A DNA stretch of 64,000 nt from Ctenosaura bakeri (lineage: Eukaryota; Chordata; Lepidosauria; Squamata; Iguanidae), in contig CAOLHI010001435.1 in NCBI GenBank assembly GCA_948474755.1, positions 124,001 to 188,000 on the forward strand. The letters run 5' to 3'. This document shows positions 45,523 through 56,351 of the stretch, piece after piece (within the stretch, counting starts at the first letter, position 1; each line of letters opens with the position of its first letter). The notes under the pieces were generated by a model. That model worked only from the letters and a program-made list of their open reading frames with translations, did no database searches and had not been told where the DNA came from. A program made the translations under genes and the position numbers.

Positions 45523-47625
45523 TATACCTGGTTCCCAATTCTACTCTGAACTATTTAGGAAAGGCTTTCTTTTATGTGAATGTCTGCAGTTGATTAGATT
45601 GAAACTACTTGTACATTTTTTGTTCAGCTCACCATTGGTGTGAAATATGTACATAGGCTGCTTTAACTAAGAAACTTCTGGGCGGTAAAAGGAAATGGAC
45701 AGCACAAATAGAAACTGCCAGGTCACATATACTTTTTAAAAACCCTAGTTGTCAAAACAGATGCACAGTTTAAAGTTGTAGCCAGTGACAGCAGATTATA
45801 ATGTTTCAATGAAAATGTTGGAAGGCTGCCTCATTACCTATCTGTATTAAATATTCAACTGTTAAACTATGAATTACAGGCTGTCACAGGCTTAATCCTG
45901 CCTGTTGCTCAGGATCTCAGTAGCAATAGAACTGTATGTAGCCTGTCACTCCACCCCAGAAGACTTCCTTGCTATCGATGTGAGGGGGTGGGGCACAGGA
46001 AGGACCAAAATACCAAATCCAGAACAGGAAATTCATTCAAGAAGGAATAAGCTAGATGTGTGTTTTTTTTAATTTCATTAAGAAGTATGGTAAAAGTAAG
46101 CAGAAATTTGTTTCCTCTCTAAATTACTTAATCAAGGCATATTTACCTATTTCAAGCCTGAATTCTTTTGGTAGTAGAGGCCCACCTCCCCACTTACCCA
46201 GGATTACCATTTGTACTACACATTGTTATAGGTTCATAGGATGCAACACAGCTTTGTTGTTCGCCAAGGACTTCCTCTCCAGTCCTGAGCCATTTTTTAT
46301 TGCCTACTGTCTTTCAGAGATGGGAGCTGGAGATAGCAAATGTGGTGGTAGCGAGATAAAGTAGCTGTTTTTGTCTCTGGTCCACCTGGTTTGTATTTAA
46401 CAGGGTTTGCCACACAGCTCAGCTTCAGACAAGAGCAAATGAATTGCTGAGAACATCTTTTCCTGCTTTAAATTTATGAATTCTCAGGACAGGGCCTTGT
46501 GCAAATACTCAACACTGTTTAACCAAAGGACCCTGCTGCAGATATCCCTCTGAGATATTCATGACAACTGTAGTTATTATAAGCAGACACACAAGTTCTG
46601 ACAGGCATTACAAATGACCAATACCTGTTTGATCCTAGTTTCAGTAGAACATCTTGCTGCGTACTAAAACCAAGCAATAGGTTTCATGGCCAAAATATAT
46701 CAAACATATCAAATATACCATGTTTTAATGATGAGAAAACTGAAATCCAGCAGAGGACTTTTTATTGATTGAACACCCCAAAGTTTCCCGTAGCCCACTC
46801 TTCACTCAGAAAAAACAACTTAAGAGCAGAGAGAAGGTGACTTGTATGTAAATTCCAAATTATGGCAGAGTTTCAATTGTTCTAGTGCCACAGGAATTAC
46901 TCTTCCCTATTGTATAATGCACACAACTAAATCTTGCAAGCTAATAAAATATATACATTACTTTTAGCTGCAATTCCTGATGAAACGAACAGATTTTTAT
47001 TTTTATGACAAAATCATTTTATAAGACTACCATTTCCATGTAGATTTGCTGATTAAAACTATGAAACTGCGAAGAGTCTCTGCTTTGAGACCAATCTAGT
47101 GATAAATAAAATGTCACTGAACAACAGATTTTACCATTCCTTTTGTTCATCCCGTTATAAAAAAAATTATTATGCATTTTGCCAAAGTTTTCTTGCACTT
47201 TTCTGGAGGATTGCCTAGTTTGTAAAGGCCAGGCTGACATCCATCTGCTTCATTGTGGCATGTCACAACCAGAAAGAGATAGGAGGTCCAATCTGTACAT
47301 TCGCTTTTTAAAACTGAGATAATTAAGTTGATTTGCAAGGAGGGCAGGCATGCCAATCCTTTTATTAATTGCTTGTGTTTGCTAAGGAAGGAGAAATGTG
47401 TATCAACCAACCACAAACATTCTGCAGGTGCTTTGAAAAATCTTGTCATCAATTAAGCATACAAAATGTGGTTCACATCTAACGTTTCCTGAATCCTTTG
47501 AACGTCTAAACCTCAGTTTTCAGTTGCATGGCATATCTGAAATATCTAATAGAACTGGTATTCCTTCCATGTAAGATATATTCTAGTGCAATCACTACAA
47601 ATTTCGTTGGCCTAAGAACCTAATA

Positions 47626-48000
47626 CAGTCATCTCTCCTCATTTGCTAGGGTTAGGGGCATAGGACCCCTGTGAAAGTGAAAAAACTGTGAATAATTCTA
47701 GGCCGTCTAAAACCATAGTTAACACACATAAAAAGTATGATCACCATATTCAGGTGCAGATTCCTTTGTGGTATCAGGATTCCTTCACAAGGCAGAAGTG
47801 GGTGCCTGTTGGGACTTACTGCCACCTCCATTGCTGCCCCATACCATTTTTAAGAGGGACTTGCAAGCTTCATTCACAGTTTCTCAGTGGCTTGCAGTTC
47901 CTAATAAAAATGGCATATGGAGGCAGCAGAGGTGACAGCAAATAATCCATGAATAATCAAATCCGCAAAAGTGAAACCCGCAAATGTGGAGGGCTGACTG
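47626..48000. mobile_element. Tc1/mariner (pogo/Tigger-like) MITE, 375 bp, TA duplication
   Basis: The element starts CAGTCATCTCTCCTCATTTG and ends with the inverse of CAGTCAGCCCTCCACATTTG. TA lies directly on both sides (47624-47625 and 48001-48002). Right-end sequence GCGGGTTTCACTTTTGCGGA matches the family at 28953-29441. No transposase is present. Confidence 0.8.
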
Positions 48001-48029
48001 TACATCTTTTAACCCAGAACTAAAGGCAG

Positions 48030-48215
48030 CATAATCAATTTGTGCATGCCGTCAAGTCATTTGCAACTTTCGGTGGTCCTAAAGCAAACCTATCACGGGA
48101 GTTTCTGGGGCTGAGAGCGTGTAATGCACCCAAGGTCACCCAGTGGGTTTCCATGGCTGGGCAGGGAATCAAACCCTGGTCTCCAGGGTCATATAATTCA
48201 TGGGTTCAGGAGGGC
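48030..48215 (-). mobile_element. SINE of the same tail family, inverted, short form
   Basis: GCCGTCAAGTCATTTGCAAC, GGTGGTCCTAAAGCAAACCT, TGGGGCTGAGAGCGTGTAAT and CCAAGGTCACCCAGTGGGTT. It has the same internal deletion as 44940-45075. Confidence 0.75.
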
Positions 48216-48914
48216 TTGACTGTATCTCTAAGTTCTTCAAATATGAAAAATTCACCAAGAAATGCTGTTAAAAATGTTTATCTTTCCCTGCGAAATAGGA
48301 GACACATTCATCAAAGTGAGGGGGAAGATGGCTCATCTTCTGGATAGATGTAGCATTGACTGGCCAAGCCATTAATCCCAAGAATGGCTTTACAAGATGG
48401 CATGTTGCAGACACAACTGCAGCAGTTAAAAAAAACCTCATTGCAATCAGTGCTACAACAGAGCCTGACAGGCTGTGACCATATGATTTATATATGTCTA
48501 TTAGCTAAAATGTAGCTCATGTTGCATCTACCTCAGATCATCCATATGGGAAAGGACTTCAACAATGTCCTGCTTCGCAATATGGTCCATCCATGGCAGA
48601 GCAAACATTGCTTTTGACCACACATTCAAATAATGTCTGAGCTGGGTTCTCTAACTGATACAGAAATGCTCTGAGGTCCTATTAATGTGATTCTCCTTGT
48701 TCCCTTTCTTTTCCCCCCTCTTTTTTGAGAAATAGGCCTCTCCTGTGGTACTAGAACTAAGGCACTAATTTGCATGCTGCATGGGGTAACAGGTGAGATG
48801 CTCACTTGTTTCTCTGTCACACGTGGGTTGTTGTGAATAGTGCAAGGAACAGAGCTTATAGTGGTGGGAAGCACTGGGGATTCTTCTGCATCGATTGCTT
48901 TAGTGAACTTATTT

Positions 48915-49185
48915 CATTTCATTAATATTATTTTATTATTACTGATTAGATGACATACCACCTTTCCTTTTAACGAACTCAAGGAGGCATACCTGGCTTT
49001 GCCCCTCCTCTTTTCACCCTCACAACAATTCTGTGAGGTAGGACAAGCTGAATGAGGATAAGAGAAAGATTTTGGGACTAGCCCAAAATCTACCAGTGAG
49101 TTTCGTGGATTGGTGGGGACTTGTGTCTGAAACTCCCAGGTTCCAATCCACCACTACACCAACTACACTGTTCTGTCTCTCCATC
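48915..49185 (-). mobile_element. MIR-like SINE, inverted, near complete
   Basis: CCTCACAACAATTCTGTGAG, GGTAGGACAAGCTGAATGAG, CTACCAGTGAGTTTCGTGGA and CACTACACCAACTACACTGT follow the inverse order of the MIR-like SINE at 32125. Confidence 0.75.
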
Positions 49186-49307
49186 ATTGTATGAGCCAAG
49201 AAGGCAATGAACACAGTAGTCAAAATGTTTCACAGTCAGGAACAGAACTGGAAAAAATTGTTTGTGTGTGTGGAGGGGGGTGAGACCTTTCAGCCGGCAT
49301 GGTGCTG

Positions 49308-49495
49308 AGGGCCATCTCATACTACAGATTATTCTACTTTTAACTGCCAAAATTCCATCCTGAAGAAACCTGGGACTAGTAGCCTGGCTGAGAACAATAA
49401 ATGCTCCAAAACTATGAATTCCAGCATCCACAGCACAGAACCATGGCAGTTAAAGTGCTGTCATAGTGCTATAATTCTGTAGTATGAATGGGCCC
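49308..49495. mobile_element. Foldback MITE, about 188 bp
   Basis: GGGCCATCTCATACTACAG on the left pairs with CTGTAGTATGAATGGGCCC on the right; the centre is diverged from the other copies. Confidence 0.7.
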
Positions 49496-49923
49496 CTCAA
49501 GGTGAGGAAGACTACCATGCTACCCAACTGGATCACTCATGAATATAGTTTTGAAGAGAGATAAGCATATGCAAACAGCATTTTTATTTCCTTATTAACT
49601 GTGGTGAAAATGTGATACAATTACATATATGTAAACACTTTAAAATGATTAAATCCTGTTTGGACTGCAGGGTAGTTTTTAATAATGTTCTGAAGACAGC
49701 AATTTAAGAAATTATAACAAAATCCAAAATCTACGAAACACTGACTTAAGCTTTGTCCACTGGGAAAACAGGAGCATACAAATTGGACATTTGATTACAG
49801 CTAGCACACACCCTTATATCTAAAGATCTTGTAGTAATTCTGGCATTTCAAAACATAGCCAATCATTAAGCATTATAGATTTGCTAATCTGACATGACTT
49901 GCAATTAACACAAAGAGACCTAC

Positions 49924-50003
49924 CTCAGGCTAAGTGTCAATTGTTGCTCCTTTGATTTCACCAACTCGCCTACTTTAAATGTAGCACATCCCAGGAAGCT
50001 TCG
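49924..50003 (-). CDS. INPP4B: INPP4B internal exon, end of C2 domain (80 bp, phase 0-2)
   Basis: The minus strand reads RSFLGCATFKVGELVKSKEQ followed by QLTLSLR, nearly the same as the human INPP4B segment at about residues 142-168. The acceptor is TTTCTAG and the donor is GTAGGT. The exon holds the last beta strands of the C2 sandwich (FLG.A.FKVGEL pattern). The paralogue INPP4A has a clearly different sequence here (FIVKDLL-type), which favours INPP4B. Intron phase 2 is completed by the first base of the next exon at 40826, making an Arg codon. Confidence 0.95.
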
Positions 50004-50919
50004 CTAGAAACCAAAGAGATGAGAGGATAAATGAGGTGGGAAGGGGGAGGTAGAGAACACCTTCATTAGATTTCTCAAATGTTAATGGTTTCTTTTTTAA
50101 ACCTAGAGCAGCAAATCTTCTCTAAGTAGCAAGAGAGAAGAAGAAGAAAATATATATAGGAAACTACTCTCTTGATACATTTTTCTGCAGGATGCTCACA
50201 TAGATCAGTGACACTATTATCAATAATTTGTTAAGTTGAGGCAGGAACCTCCTTTTTCATTAAAAACAAACAGAATGACAACTTGACAAAAACAGTATGC
50301 TGAAAACATAGCTGTAAGAGAAAGTGTTTTGCTTTGCTTTGTTTTTAATATCAGCTTTATTCTTCCTATTCATTCGACTTCTACATTGCAAGTAACACTA
50401 AACATGTAGGATTTTGTGACTGTTGTTCTTACTGCAATAATTTCTCAGTCTTGGAGGCACGACCATCCTTATTTGCCAAAGACAAGTATTTTTGTCTTCC
50501 ACAGCTATTTTTATGTAGCACTTAGAATATAATATTAATAACAATGCTACATTTTACCAGTTCGTCATGTTGTTTGGGCACATTTGTTTCCTTCTTTCCT
50601 TAAAATGAAAAGCTAATTTAATTCCAGTGCAGATGCAGGCAAATATATTCAGCCAACTGTGCCTATAACACTTACTTTGGCCCACGTTTCCCCCTGCCTT
50701 TGCACAAATGGCAGCAGTGTGCACTGTGATGCCAATTCTTCAGTGTGACAAACTTAATACACCTTTGTCTCTCCCTCTTGACATTTTTTTCTTTGTTGTT
50801 TTAAAACAGTCTTTCAGTTTTAAAAGATCATTTTAATACCAACAATTATTTTACTTCCTTGGCTTTAAGAATCTTGGGATAGCAACGATCCTTTCCATCT
50901 CCCTATGGACTGCATAGAA

Positions 50920-51115
50920 AGCCAGCATGATATAGTAGCTTGAGTACTACTATTCTGGAGACCAGGATCTGATTCCCCACTCGGCTATGGAAACCCACTG
51001 AGTGACCTTGGGTGGTCACACATTCTCAGCCCCAGAAAATCCTGTGACAGCATCACCTTAGGGTTGTCATAAGTCAAAAACAACTTGAAGGCACACAACA
51101 GCAACAACAACAACA
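50920..51115 (+). mobile_element. tRNA/CORE-type SINE, with internal deletion
   Basis: CAGCATGATATAGTAGCTTG, GGAGACCAGGATCTGATTCC and GTTGTCATAAGTCAAAAACA then ACTTGAAGGCACACAACAG. The middle part is shorter than in 25695-25922. Confidence 0.8.
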
Positions 51116-51639
51116 CAGAGATACATGTCTCACTTTCACTGAATGTGCCTTACCATACATTCAGTTTACATGCATCATGTATTCACTTGGGTTACATAAA
51201 AACTTTCTTCAAGGACTCTTCTCAGAAGGATTAGCCACTCCTACATCTCTGACAGAACTCACTTCTCTGTGTTATGCCTCCATCATATAAAATCAATCCA
51301 ATCATAGGTAGGAGCTGCATTTACAGTGACCTTTAGGAAGCATACTACAGTCTCTGTGGTTCTTCCAGTTTTTTCAGATATAGAAGTACTTTCAACTCTG
51401 CTTCGTTAACACTCACAATAAACCACTACGGACACAGCTGGGGCTTGGAAAGTATTACCCCTGACTAGAGCATTTTGATATAAAAGAGTATTAGCATTTG
51501 ACCACAGATAGAGATAAACAACACAGTGATCGTGATAAACAACACTGACAATTTTAGAAAATAAACAAACAATTTTAGAAAAACAAATAAACAATTTTAG
51601 AAAATAAAATAAACATTTTAACACATTAGCTTGCATAGG

Positions 51640-51780
51640 TCTTAGCCAAAGAATATGCAGCTCAATGGATGATGCTGGACATCAGTTCCCCTCCTACTAC
51701 TACTCTATGGGCTATCGTGGCTAGAGCTAATAGAACTGATGACCTACAACATATGGAAGGCCATACCTTCAAGCCAGCTC
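51640..51780. repeat. Diverged copy of the CTCCAGATGTTTTGGA foldback family
   Basis: GATGATGCTGGACATCAGTT, GGGCTATCGTGGCTAGAGCT and ACATATGGAAGGCCATACCTT follow the family order. Confidence 0.45.
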
Positions 51781-52049
51781 TGCTGTGTTAATTAGTTAAC
51801 ACACATCCATGCTAATGTCATCAGATGGGCAAAAATCTGTCAGGAACAGGCAGAAGTGGTATCAAGAAATTCTTAGAAAAGAGATGTTCAAATTCTGGGC
51901 TGCTGGCTCAGTCAGCCAGAAGCCCAGAAAGAAGAGACTGATTCAAATTTACACTGGAAATTGAACATCAGGTAATGTTAACAAGAAACACAAAGTGAAT
52001 GCTAGGCTTCATTTAATATGCCAAAGAGACTCCTCTCAGCAGTGGTTCT

Positions 52050-52240
52050 TCTAGACCAAGAATGAGCAAAATAGGGCTCTTTATTTGTTCTTGTACAGGT
52101 CTGCAACCCTCAGGATTCCTCACTACTAATTATGCTAGATAGAGGTGCTATGAGTTGCAGTTCAACATATCCCAGTATTCCTTTCTACAGGATATGCCAG
52201 ACAGAGCTGTTGAGAGTTGCAGTTCGACAATTTCAGGAAA
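52050..52240. repeat. Two joined diverged copies of the same foldback family
   Basis: ATGAGTTGCAGTTCAACATA and GAGAGTTGCAGTTCGACAAT occur 65 bp apart in the same orientation, each with neighbouring AGGATATGCCAGACAG-type sequence. Confidence 0.4.
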
Positions 52241-52269
52241 GCTATACTCTGCTTATTCCTGCTCTACAG

Positions 52270-52445
52270 CAGTGTTACTCAAAGTGATGGTTACAGGTTC
52301 GGTGCTGGTCCCTGAGCCATTGGTTGCTGGTCCCTGAAAAGGTTCTAGGAAGGCAAGAAACCATTATAGTCAATGGGCATGAATATGGTGCATGTCCCTG
52401 GCACACTGGAAAAACAATTGCTGGTTCTCCACATAAGAAACACTG
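52270..52445. mobile_element. Small hAT-like MITE, 176 bp
   Basis: The left terminus CAGTGTTACTCAAAGTG and the right terminus ATAAGAAACACTG are roughly inverted copies. A related sequence with the same internal order lies at about 54296-54480. Target duplications are not clear, so the class is tentative. Confidence 0.45.
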
Positions 52446-52874
52446 TTCAAGAGGAATCACAGCTGAAAGGATGTTTTTTAGCATATTAAAACAACTTAAC
52501 AATGATTTTAATAATAGATGTCTGGAGAAACTCTTCTTATAATCCATTGAAGAACTTTGTAACTTACTGAATATAAGAAAGAGACCCCAAATTTCTTAAA
52601 GGATTAGATCTTTTGCCTAGCTAGGTGAACTCTAGAATGTATGGCTTCCATAAAGGGTGAATAGTTGGAAGGAGAATTCCACAGGAACAGCATACTGAGT
52701 AAATAAAATTGGAAGATGCAGTGATAGAAGTTCATGGAATAGCAGCCTCTGATACGGTTCCTGAAATAATGTCAAGTGGCCAAATTAAAGTTAAATCTGA
52801 AGCAAAAGTATGGTGATAGCACAGCATCTAGTTACAGATTCATTAGTTTCTGAATATAATCTAAGCAGACAGAG

Positions 52875-53113
52875 TGAAACTGTCCCATGAACCTCAGGAA
52901 GAACTTCCTGACAGTCAGGGCTGTCCGGCAATGGAATATGCTGCCTCGGAGTGTAGTGGAGTCTCCTCCTTTGGAGGTTTTTAAGCAGAGGCTGGATGGC
53001 CATCTGTCGGGAGTGCTTTGAGGGTGTTCCAGCATGACAGGGGGTTGGACTGGATGGCCCCTGTGGTCTCTTCCAACTCTACATTTCTACGATTATATGA
53101 TTCTATGATTATA
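52875..53113 (+). mobile_element. CR1 LINE 3' end
   Basis: The order is typical of CR1: AGGAAGAACTTCCTGACAGT, GGAATATGCTGCCTCGGAGT, GGAGGTTTTTAAGCAGAGGC, GGATGGCCATCTGTCGGGAG, then GGGGGTTGGACTGGATGGCC and CTTCCAACTCTAC with a short tail of ATTCTATGAT repeats. It is 5'-truncated and has a recognisable 3' terminus. Confidence 0.9.
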
Positions 53114-53254
53114 TTCTTGATTGTTGTGTCATTATACCAATCTATCAACACTTGATACTGGTAGGATTTCTACAAAGGTGTAAAAAGATGCACATTCTTT
53201 CTCTCTCACACACACTAACACATGAAAGCTTATGCATTTAACTTCATGAGAATG

Positions 53255-53455
53255 AGTATGGTGTAGTGGTGTAGTGGATTTGAATCCCTGCTCAGCCATG
53301 GAAACCCACTGGGTGACCTTGGGCAAGTCACATTCTCTCAGTGTCAAAGGCTGATCCCCGCTGAACAAATCTTGCCAGGAAAACCACATGAAAGGGTTTC
53401 CTTAGAGTCGCCATAAGTTGGAAACAACTTGAAGGTACATGAAACAACAACACCT
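53255..53455 (+). mobile_element. tRNA/CORE-type SINE with Bov-B-like tail
   Basis: GCTCAGCCATGGAAACCCAC, TGGGTGACCTTGGGCAAGTC and the tail GTCGCCATAAGTTGGAAACA then ACTTGAAGGTACATG with CAACAACA repeats. The head carries a small GTAGTG duplication. Confidence 0.85.
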
Positions 53456-53591
53456 TCAGTTTTACAGAAAGGTACATAGAAAGCTAAGTAGGGGAAGAGA
53501 GAGGGAAAGAGAAAGAGAGAACATTAAAGACCTCCTGAACTTATGCTCTTATAGAAGTTACTATATATATTCATTAGCTTAACAGACTTAC

Positions 53592-53645
53592 CCCAGTATC
53601 TGTCCTCGGTGAATCTTTGTGTTCAGCCGGGATGCTGGTACGGAC
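53592..53645 (-). CDS. INPP4B: INPP4B internal exon, end of C2 domain (54 bp, phase 0-0)
   Basis: This is the most 5' coding exon of the gene in the window. It reads VRTSIPAEHKDSPRTDTG on the minus strand, 18 codons, with acceptor TTTTTTCTAG and donor GTAAGT. The start VRTS and the central PEHKD-like block (here AEHKD) match human INPP4B near residues 125-141 (numbering from memory), in a loop late in the C2 domain. INPP4B removes the 4-phosphate from PI(3,4)P2 to give PI(3)P and so dampens Akt signalling; its C2 domain binds lipids at membranes. The second half of the exon departs from the human sequence, so it looks like a variable linker. The reading frame continues exactly into the next exon at 50003. 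Taken alone it would be too short to call; the chain of neighbours supports it. Confidence 0.85.
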
Positions 53646-54009
53646 CTAGAAAAAAGTTTGCTTTTTTGGATGACACAGTATTGGGATATGCATACTATTG
53701 TATCCAATAATGCTTTCTGAAGACATCATTTTTAAAAATACTAGTATTAATATTTATTAAAAGTTTATTTTGGTTCCAGTCAAAATTTGCTTGCCAAGCA
53801 ACATATTAAGCAGTCTAAAACTCATTTGACATCAAATATAATCTCTTATCAAAACAATGAAAATGTGCTCTTTAGTAGCTTGTGCTGCAGTACACCTATA
53901 ACAACTTGGGCTTTGATAGCTGTTTGAATGTAGCTGACCATGATTATTGTGCAGGAAAGGCAGAGAAGGGTGAAGACTTGAGCATATATATTGGAATTAG
54001 AGAATATTG

Positions 54010-54190
54010 TTTTGCTGACTTTTATCTTTTGCTGGTTTTGTTTTAGATGGTTTTAATTCTATACCTTTTTAAATTGTTTTTAATAACTTTTTTGAATGCT
54101 GTTACTTATGCCTTGTACGTGCTTTTATTGGTACCAGTTTTAATTTTTGTAAGCTGTGCCAGTTTGGGGAAAGGTTCAGCATGAATGAAT
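54010..54190 (+). mobile_element. LINE 3' tail, old
   Basis: The T-rich stretch from TTGCTGGTTTTGTTTTAGAT to AAGCTGTGCCAGTTTGGGGA resembles the 3' untranslated end of L2/CR1-type LINEs. Confidence 0.4.
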
Positions 54191-54504
54191 GAATGTATAG
54201 GAACAACAACAAATCACACGGCCAATCTACAGACCCCATTACTACTCATAGATGCTACAAACCCCAGAATCACAGCACAGCCACCCATGATTTAAGATAG
54301 TGCTACTCCAAATGGGGGTCTGCAAACCTAGTCTGCAACCCATTGACTACTGGTCCATGGTAAGTTTCCAGGAAAAAAAGAAACAGTTGTAATCAATGGC
54401 CACAAATACAGGAGAAGTCCATGGGATACTGGATTTTAAAAACTCCTACTAGTCTACTATATCAGGTAGCTTAAGAAGCACTGATTTAGGACATTTGTAA
54501 ACTA

Positions 54505-54645
54505 CAGATCAGGAATGGGCAACTTTTGACCCTCTTGATATTGCTTGCCTGTGAGTTTCCATCATCTCTCACCATTGGCTATGCAAATCAGGGTTGATGA
54601 GAATTACAGTCCAAGAACACCAGAAAGTTGCACATTCCTCATCCC
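54505..54645. repeat. Diverged copy of the same foldback family
   Basis: GATCAGGAATGGGCAACTTT at one end is mirrored by TTGCACATTCCTCATCCCTG at the other, with GATGAGAATTACAGTCCAAG inside. Confidence 0.5.
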
Positions 54646-55244
54646 TGCCAGAGACTTTCAATAGATATGGAATAAGTGAATGATTTAGTGCTGAAGACTG
54701 TCCACAAATAAGTATTCAAATTAACATCTAGCTTTGGCTTGCAGTAACTTGCTTTCCAATACTGAATGACAACCTGTGTGTAATTTAACAGAGGGAATCC
54801 TTTAAAAACATAAGCACTATCTCTCTGATTCTTAATCTTCCATACAGTTCAGAATGCATGTCTACTCAAAAATGTTGCTCAGCATTAAAATAACCAAGTT
54901 TTATCTATTTTAGTTCAAAAAATATATAGTTCAAAAAATTATTCAGGCAGTCCTAGATCTGTGATGATTAACACTTTCATAAACATTAAGATGATATATA
55001 TGAGATAACATCTGTGGAACTTTAGTTCTTCTTGAAATTCACATTATGTAAAAGATAAAGTTATTTTCAAGCAATAAAAACTTTCTGCCATGATGAATGC
55101 TTAAAAAGTTTAATTTTCCTGTAATAGCGAGCCAGAAGAGACATAGGTAAGAAAGGTTCTCATCTAAAAATCTCTACAGATATAGAAGTACCCCCTGCCT
55201 ACTGAAATAGCATGCAATCTCCTGAGATTTGTCTAGTTACAAGT

Positions 55245-55463
55245 GCCCTTTCACATTATACAGTTATAGAATAATGAACTTACTTTATCTTCCATGGCTA
55301 CATTCTATGGAAACCTGGGAGTGCAGTTTGATGAAGCACTGGAGCACTCTGGCTGAGAATTTTAAATGCCTCTCCCTAAACTGCAAACCTGAGGGTTCCA
55401 TAGGATAGAACAATGCAATTAAAGTGAAATCATAGCACTATAATTGTGTGGTATAAACATAAC
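55245..55463. mobile_element. Older foldback MITE copy
   Basis: CCCTTTCACATTATACAGTT pairs loosely with AATTGTGTGGTATAAAC, and the interior holds GAATTTTAAATGCCTCTCCC as in the related copies. It ends about 320 bp before the hAT element. Confidence 0.6.
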
Positions 55464-55774
55464 CTAATCCAAGCCATTTAGCACCATCTTTCAACCGGCT
55501 GTAGATATCTCTCTTGACTACATCTGCCATAAGTTCAAATACCTCTCTTTCATTAAACAATCATTTATTTTGAGATCACTTGGAAATTAACATTCCAGAA
55601 TCTCACTATTTTTTAAAAAAGTGTTTTCCTACCACTTTGGGGCACCGAAATTCTTAAGCACCTCAATTCAGCAAGTCTGTTTCCAAAGCCTGTGGGGCCT
55701 TTTTCTGAGTTATTAGATGGATGTTCTTCAACCCATGAATCCCTGAATCCTTTACAACCGTAACATTAACCTCC

Positions 55775-55782
55775 TGTTAGAG
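55775..55782. repeat. Left 8-bp target-site duplication of the hAT element
   Basis: TGTTAGAG lies immediately before the CAGTGGTT terminus and is repeated exactly at 57544-57551 after the other terminus. Confidence 0.92.
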
Positions 55783-55876
55783 CAGTGGTTCTCAACCTTC
55801 CTAATGCCGCGACCCCTTAATACAGTTCCTCATGTTGTGGTGACCCCCAACCATAAAATCATTTTCGTTATTTTTT

Positions 55877-55908
55877 ATTAATTAATTAATTAATTAGTTA
55901 GTTAGTTG
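55877..55908. repeat. (TTAA)n/(TTAG)n microsatellite in the hAT element
   Basis: Five ATTA units followed by three GTTA units, close to the left end of the hAT element. Confidence 0.9.
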
Positions 55909-56202
55909 GTTATTTCCAACATCAAATAGATTGGAAACACTACACTAAATCACTGCTCTGGATAGACTTCTAATGCCTAAAAACTGGTAACCCTCCCCCC
56001 TTTTTTTAAGCACAGAAAGCATCCATCAATGCCAGAATTAAGGCAGTAGTTCTAGTTCTGAATGTTGGGTTTCCACAGTTCAAAAAGCCAGTCACTCCCA
56101 AAGGCAATGCCGAAACAGCCCACATTTTACATGAGGCGCAGGGAGGAAAGGACAGGGAGAGAGGAAAGATGGCGGCGGCATAAGCAGACGCGTTTTGTTT
56201 CA

Positions 56203-56220
56203 CTCCCTCCCTCCCTCCCT
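56203..56220. repeat. (CTCC)n microsatellite in hAT cargo
   Basis: Four CTCC units at the start of the GC-rich part. Confidence 0.9.
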
Positions 56221-56351
56221 TAAAGGGAGTGCGGATGCTGAACATACAAAAAGTGAGGAATGCAAGACAGTCAGGGCGAAGAACACAACACGTGTGTGTG
56301 GCAAGTGCCAAGGGTCCACTCACAACAAAAGCGAGAGGAGAAAGTCATCCT

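Larger units (their letters stand above)
40827..49923 (-). other. INPP4B: INPP4B intron, 9,097 bp
   Basis: It holds LINE remnants (41140-41300, 43360-43500), a very AT-rich stretch (41335-41960), A/T-rich repeats with homopolymer runs (42254-43005), a 5S-derived SINE (44285-44520), SINEs (44940-45075, 48030-48215, 48915-49185), foldbacks (45331-45522, 49308-49495) and a Tigger-like MITE (47626-48000). I see nothing identifiable in 43510-44280, 45530-47620 and 48220-48910. Confidence 0.85.
50004..53591 (-). other. INPP4B: INPP4B intron, 3,588 bp
   Basis: It holds SINEs (50920-51115, 53255-53455), old foldback-type repeats (51640-51780, 52050-52240), a small hAT-like MITE (52270-52445) and a CR1 3' end (52875-53113). 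I see nothing identifiable in 50010-50910, 51120-51640 and 52460-52870. Confidence 0.85.
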
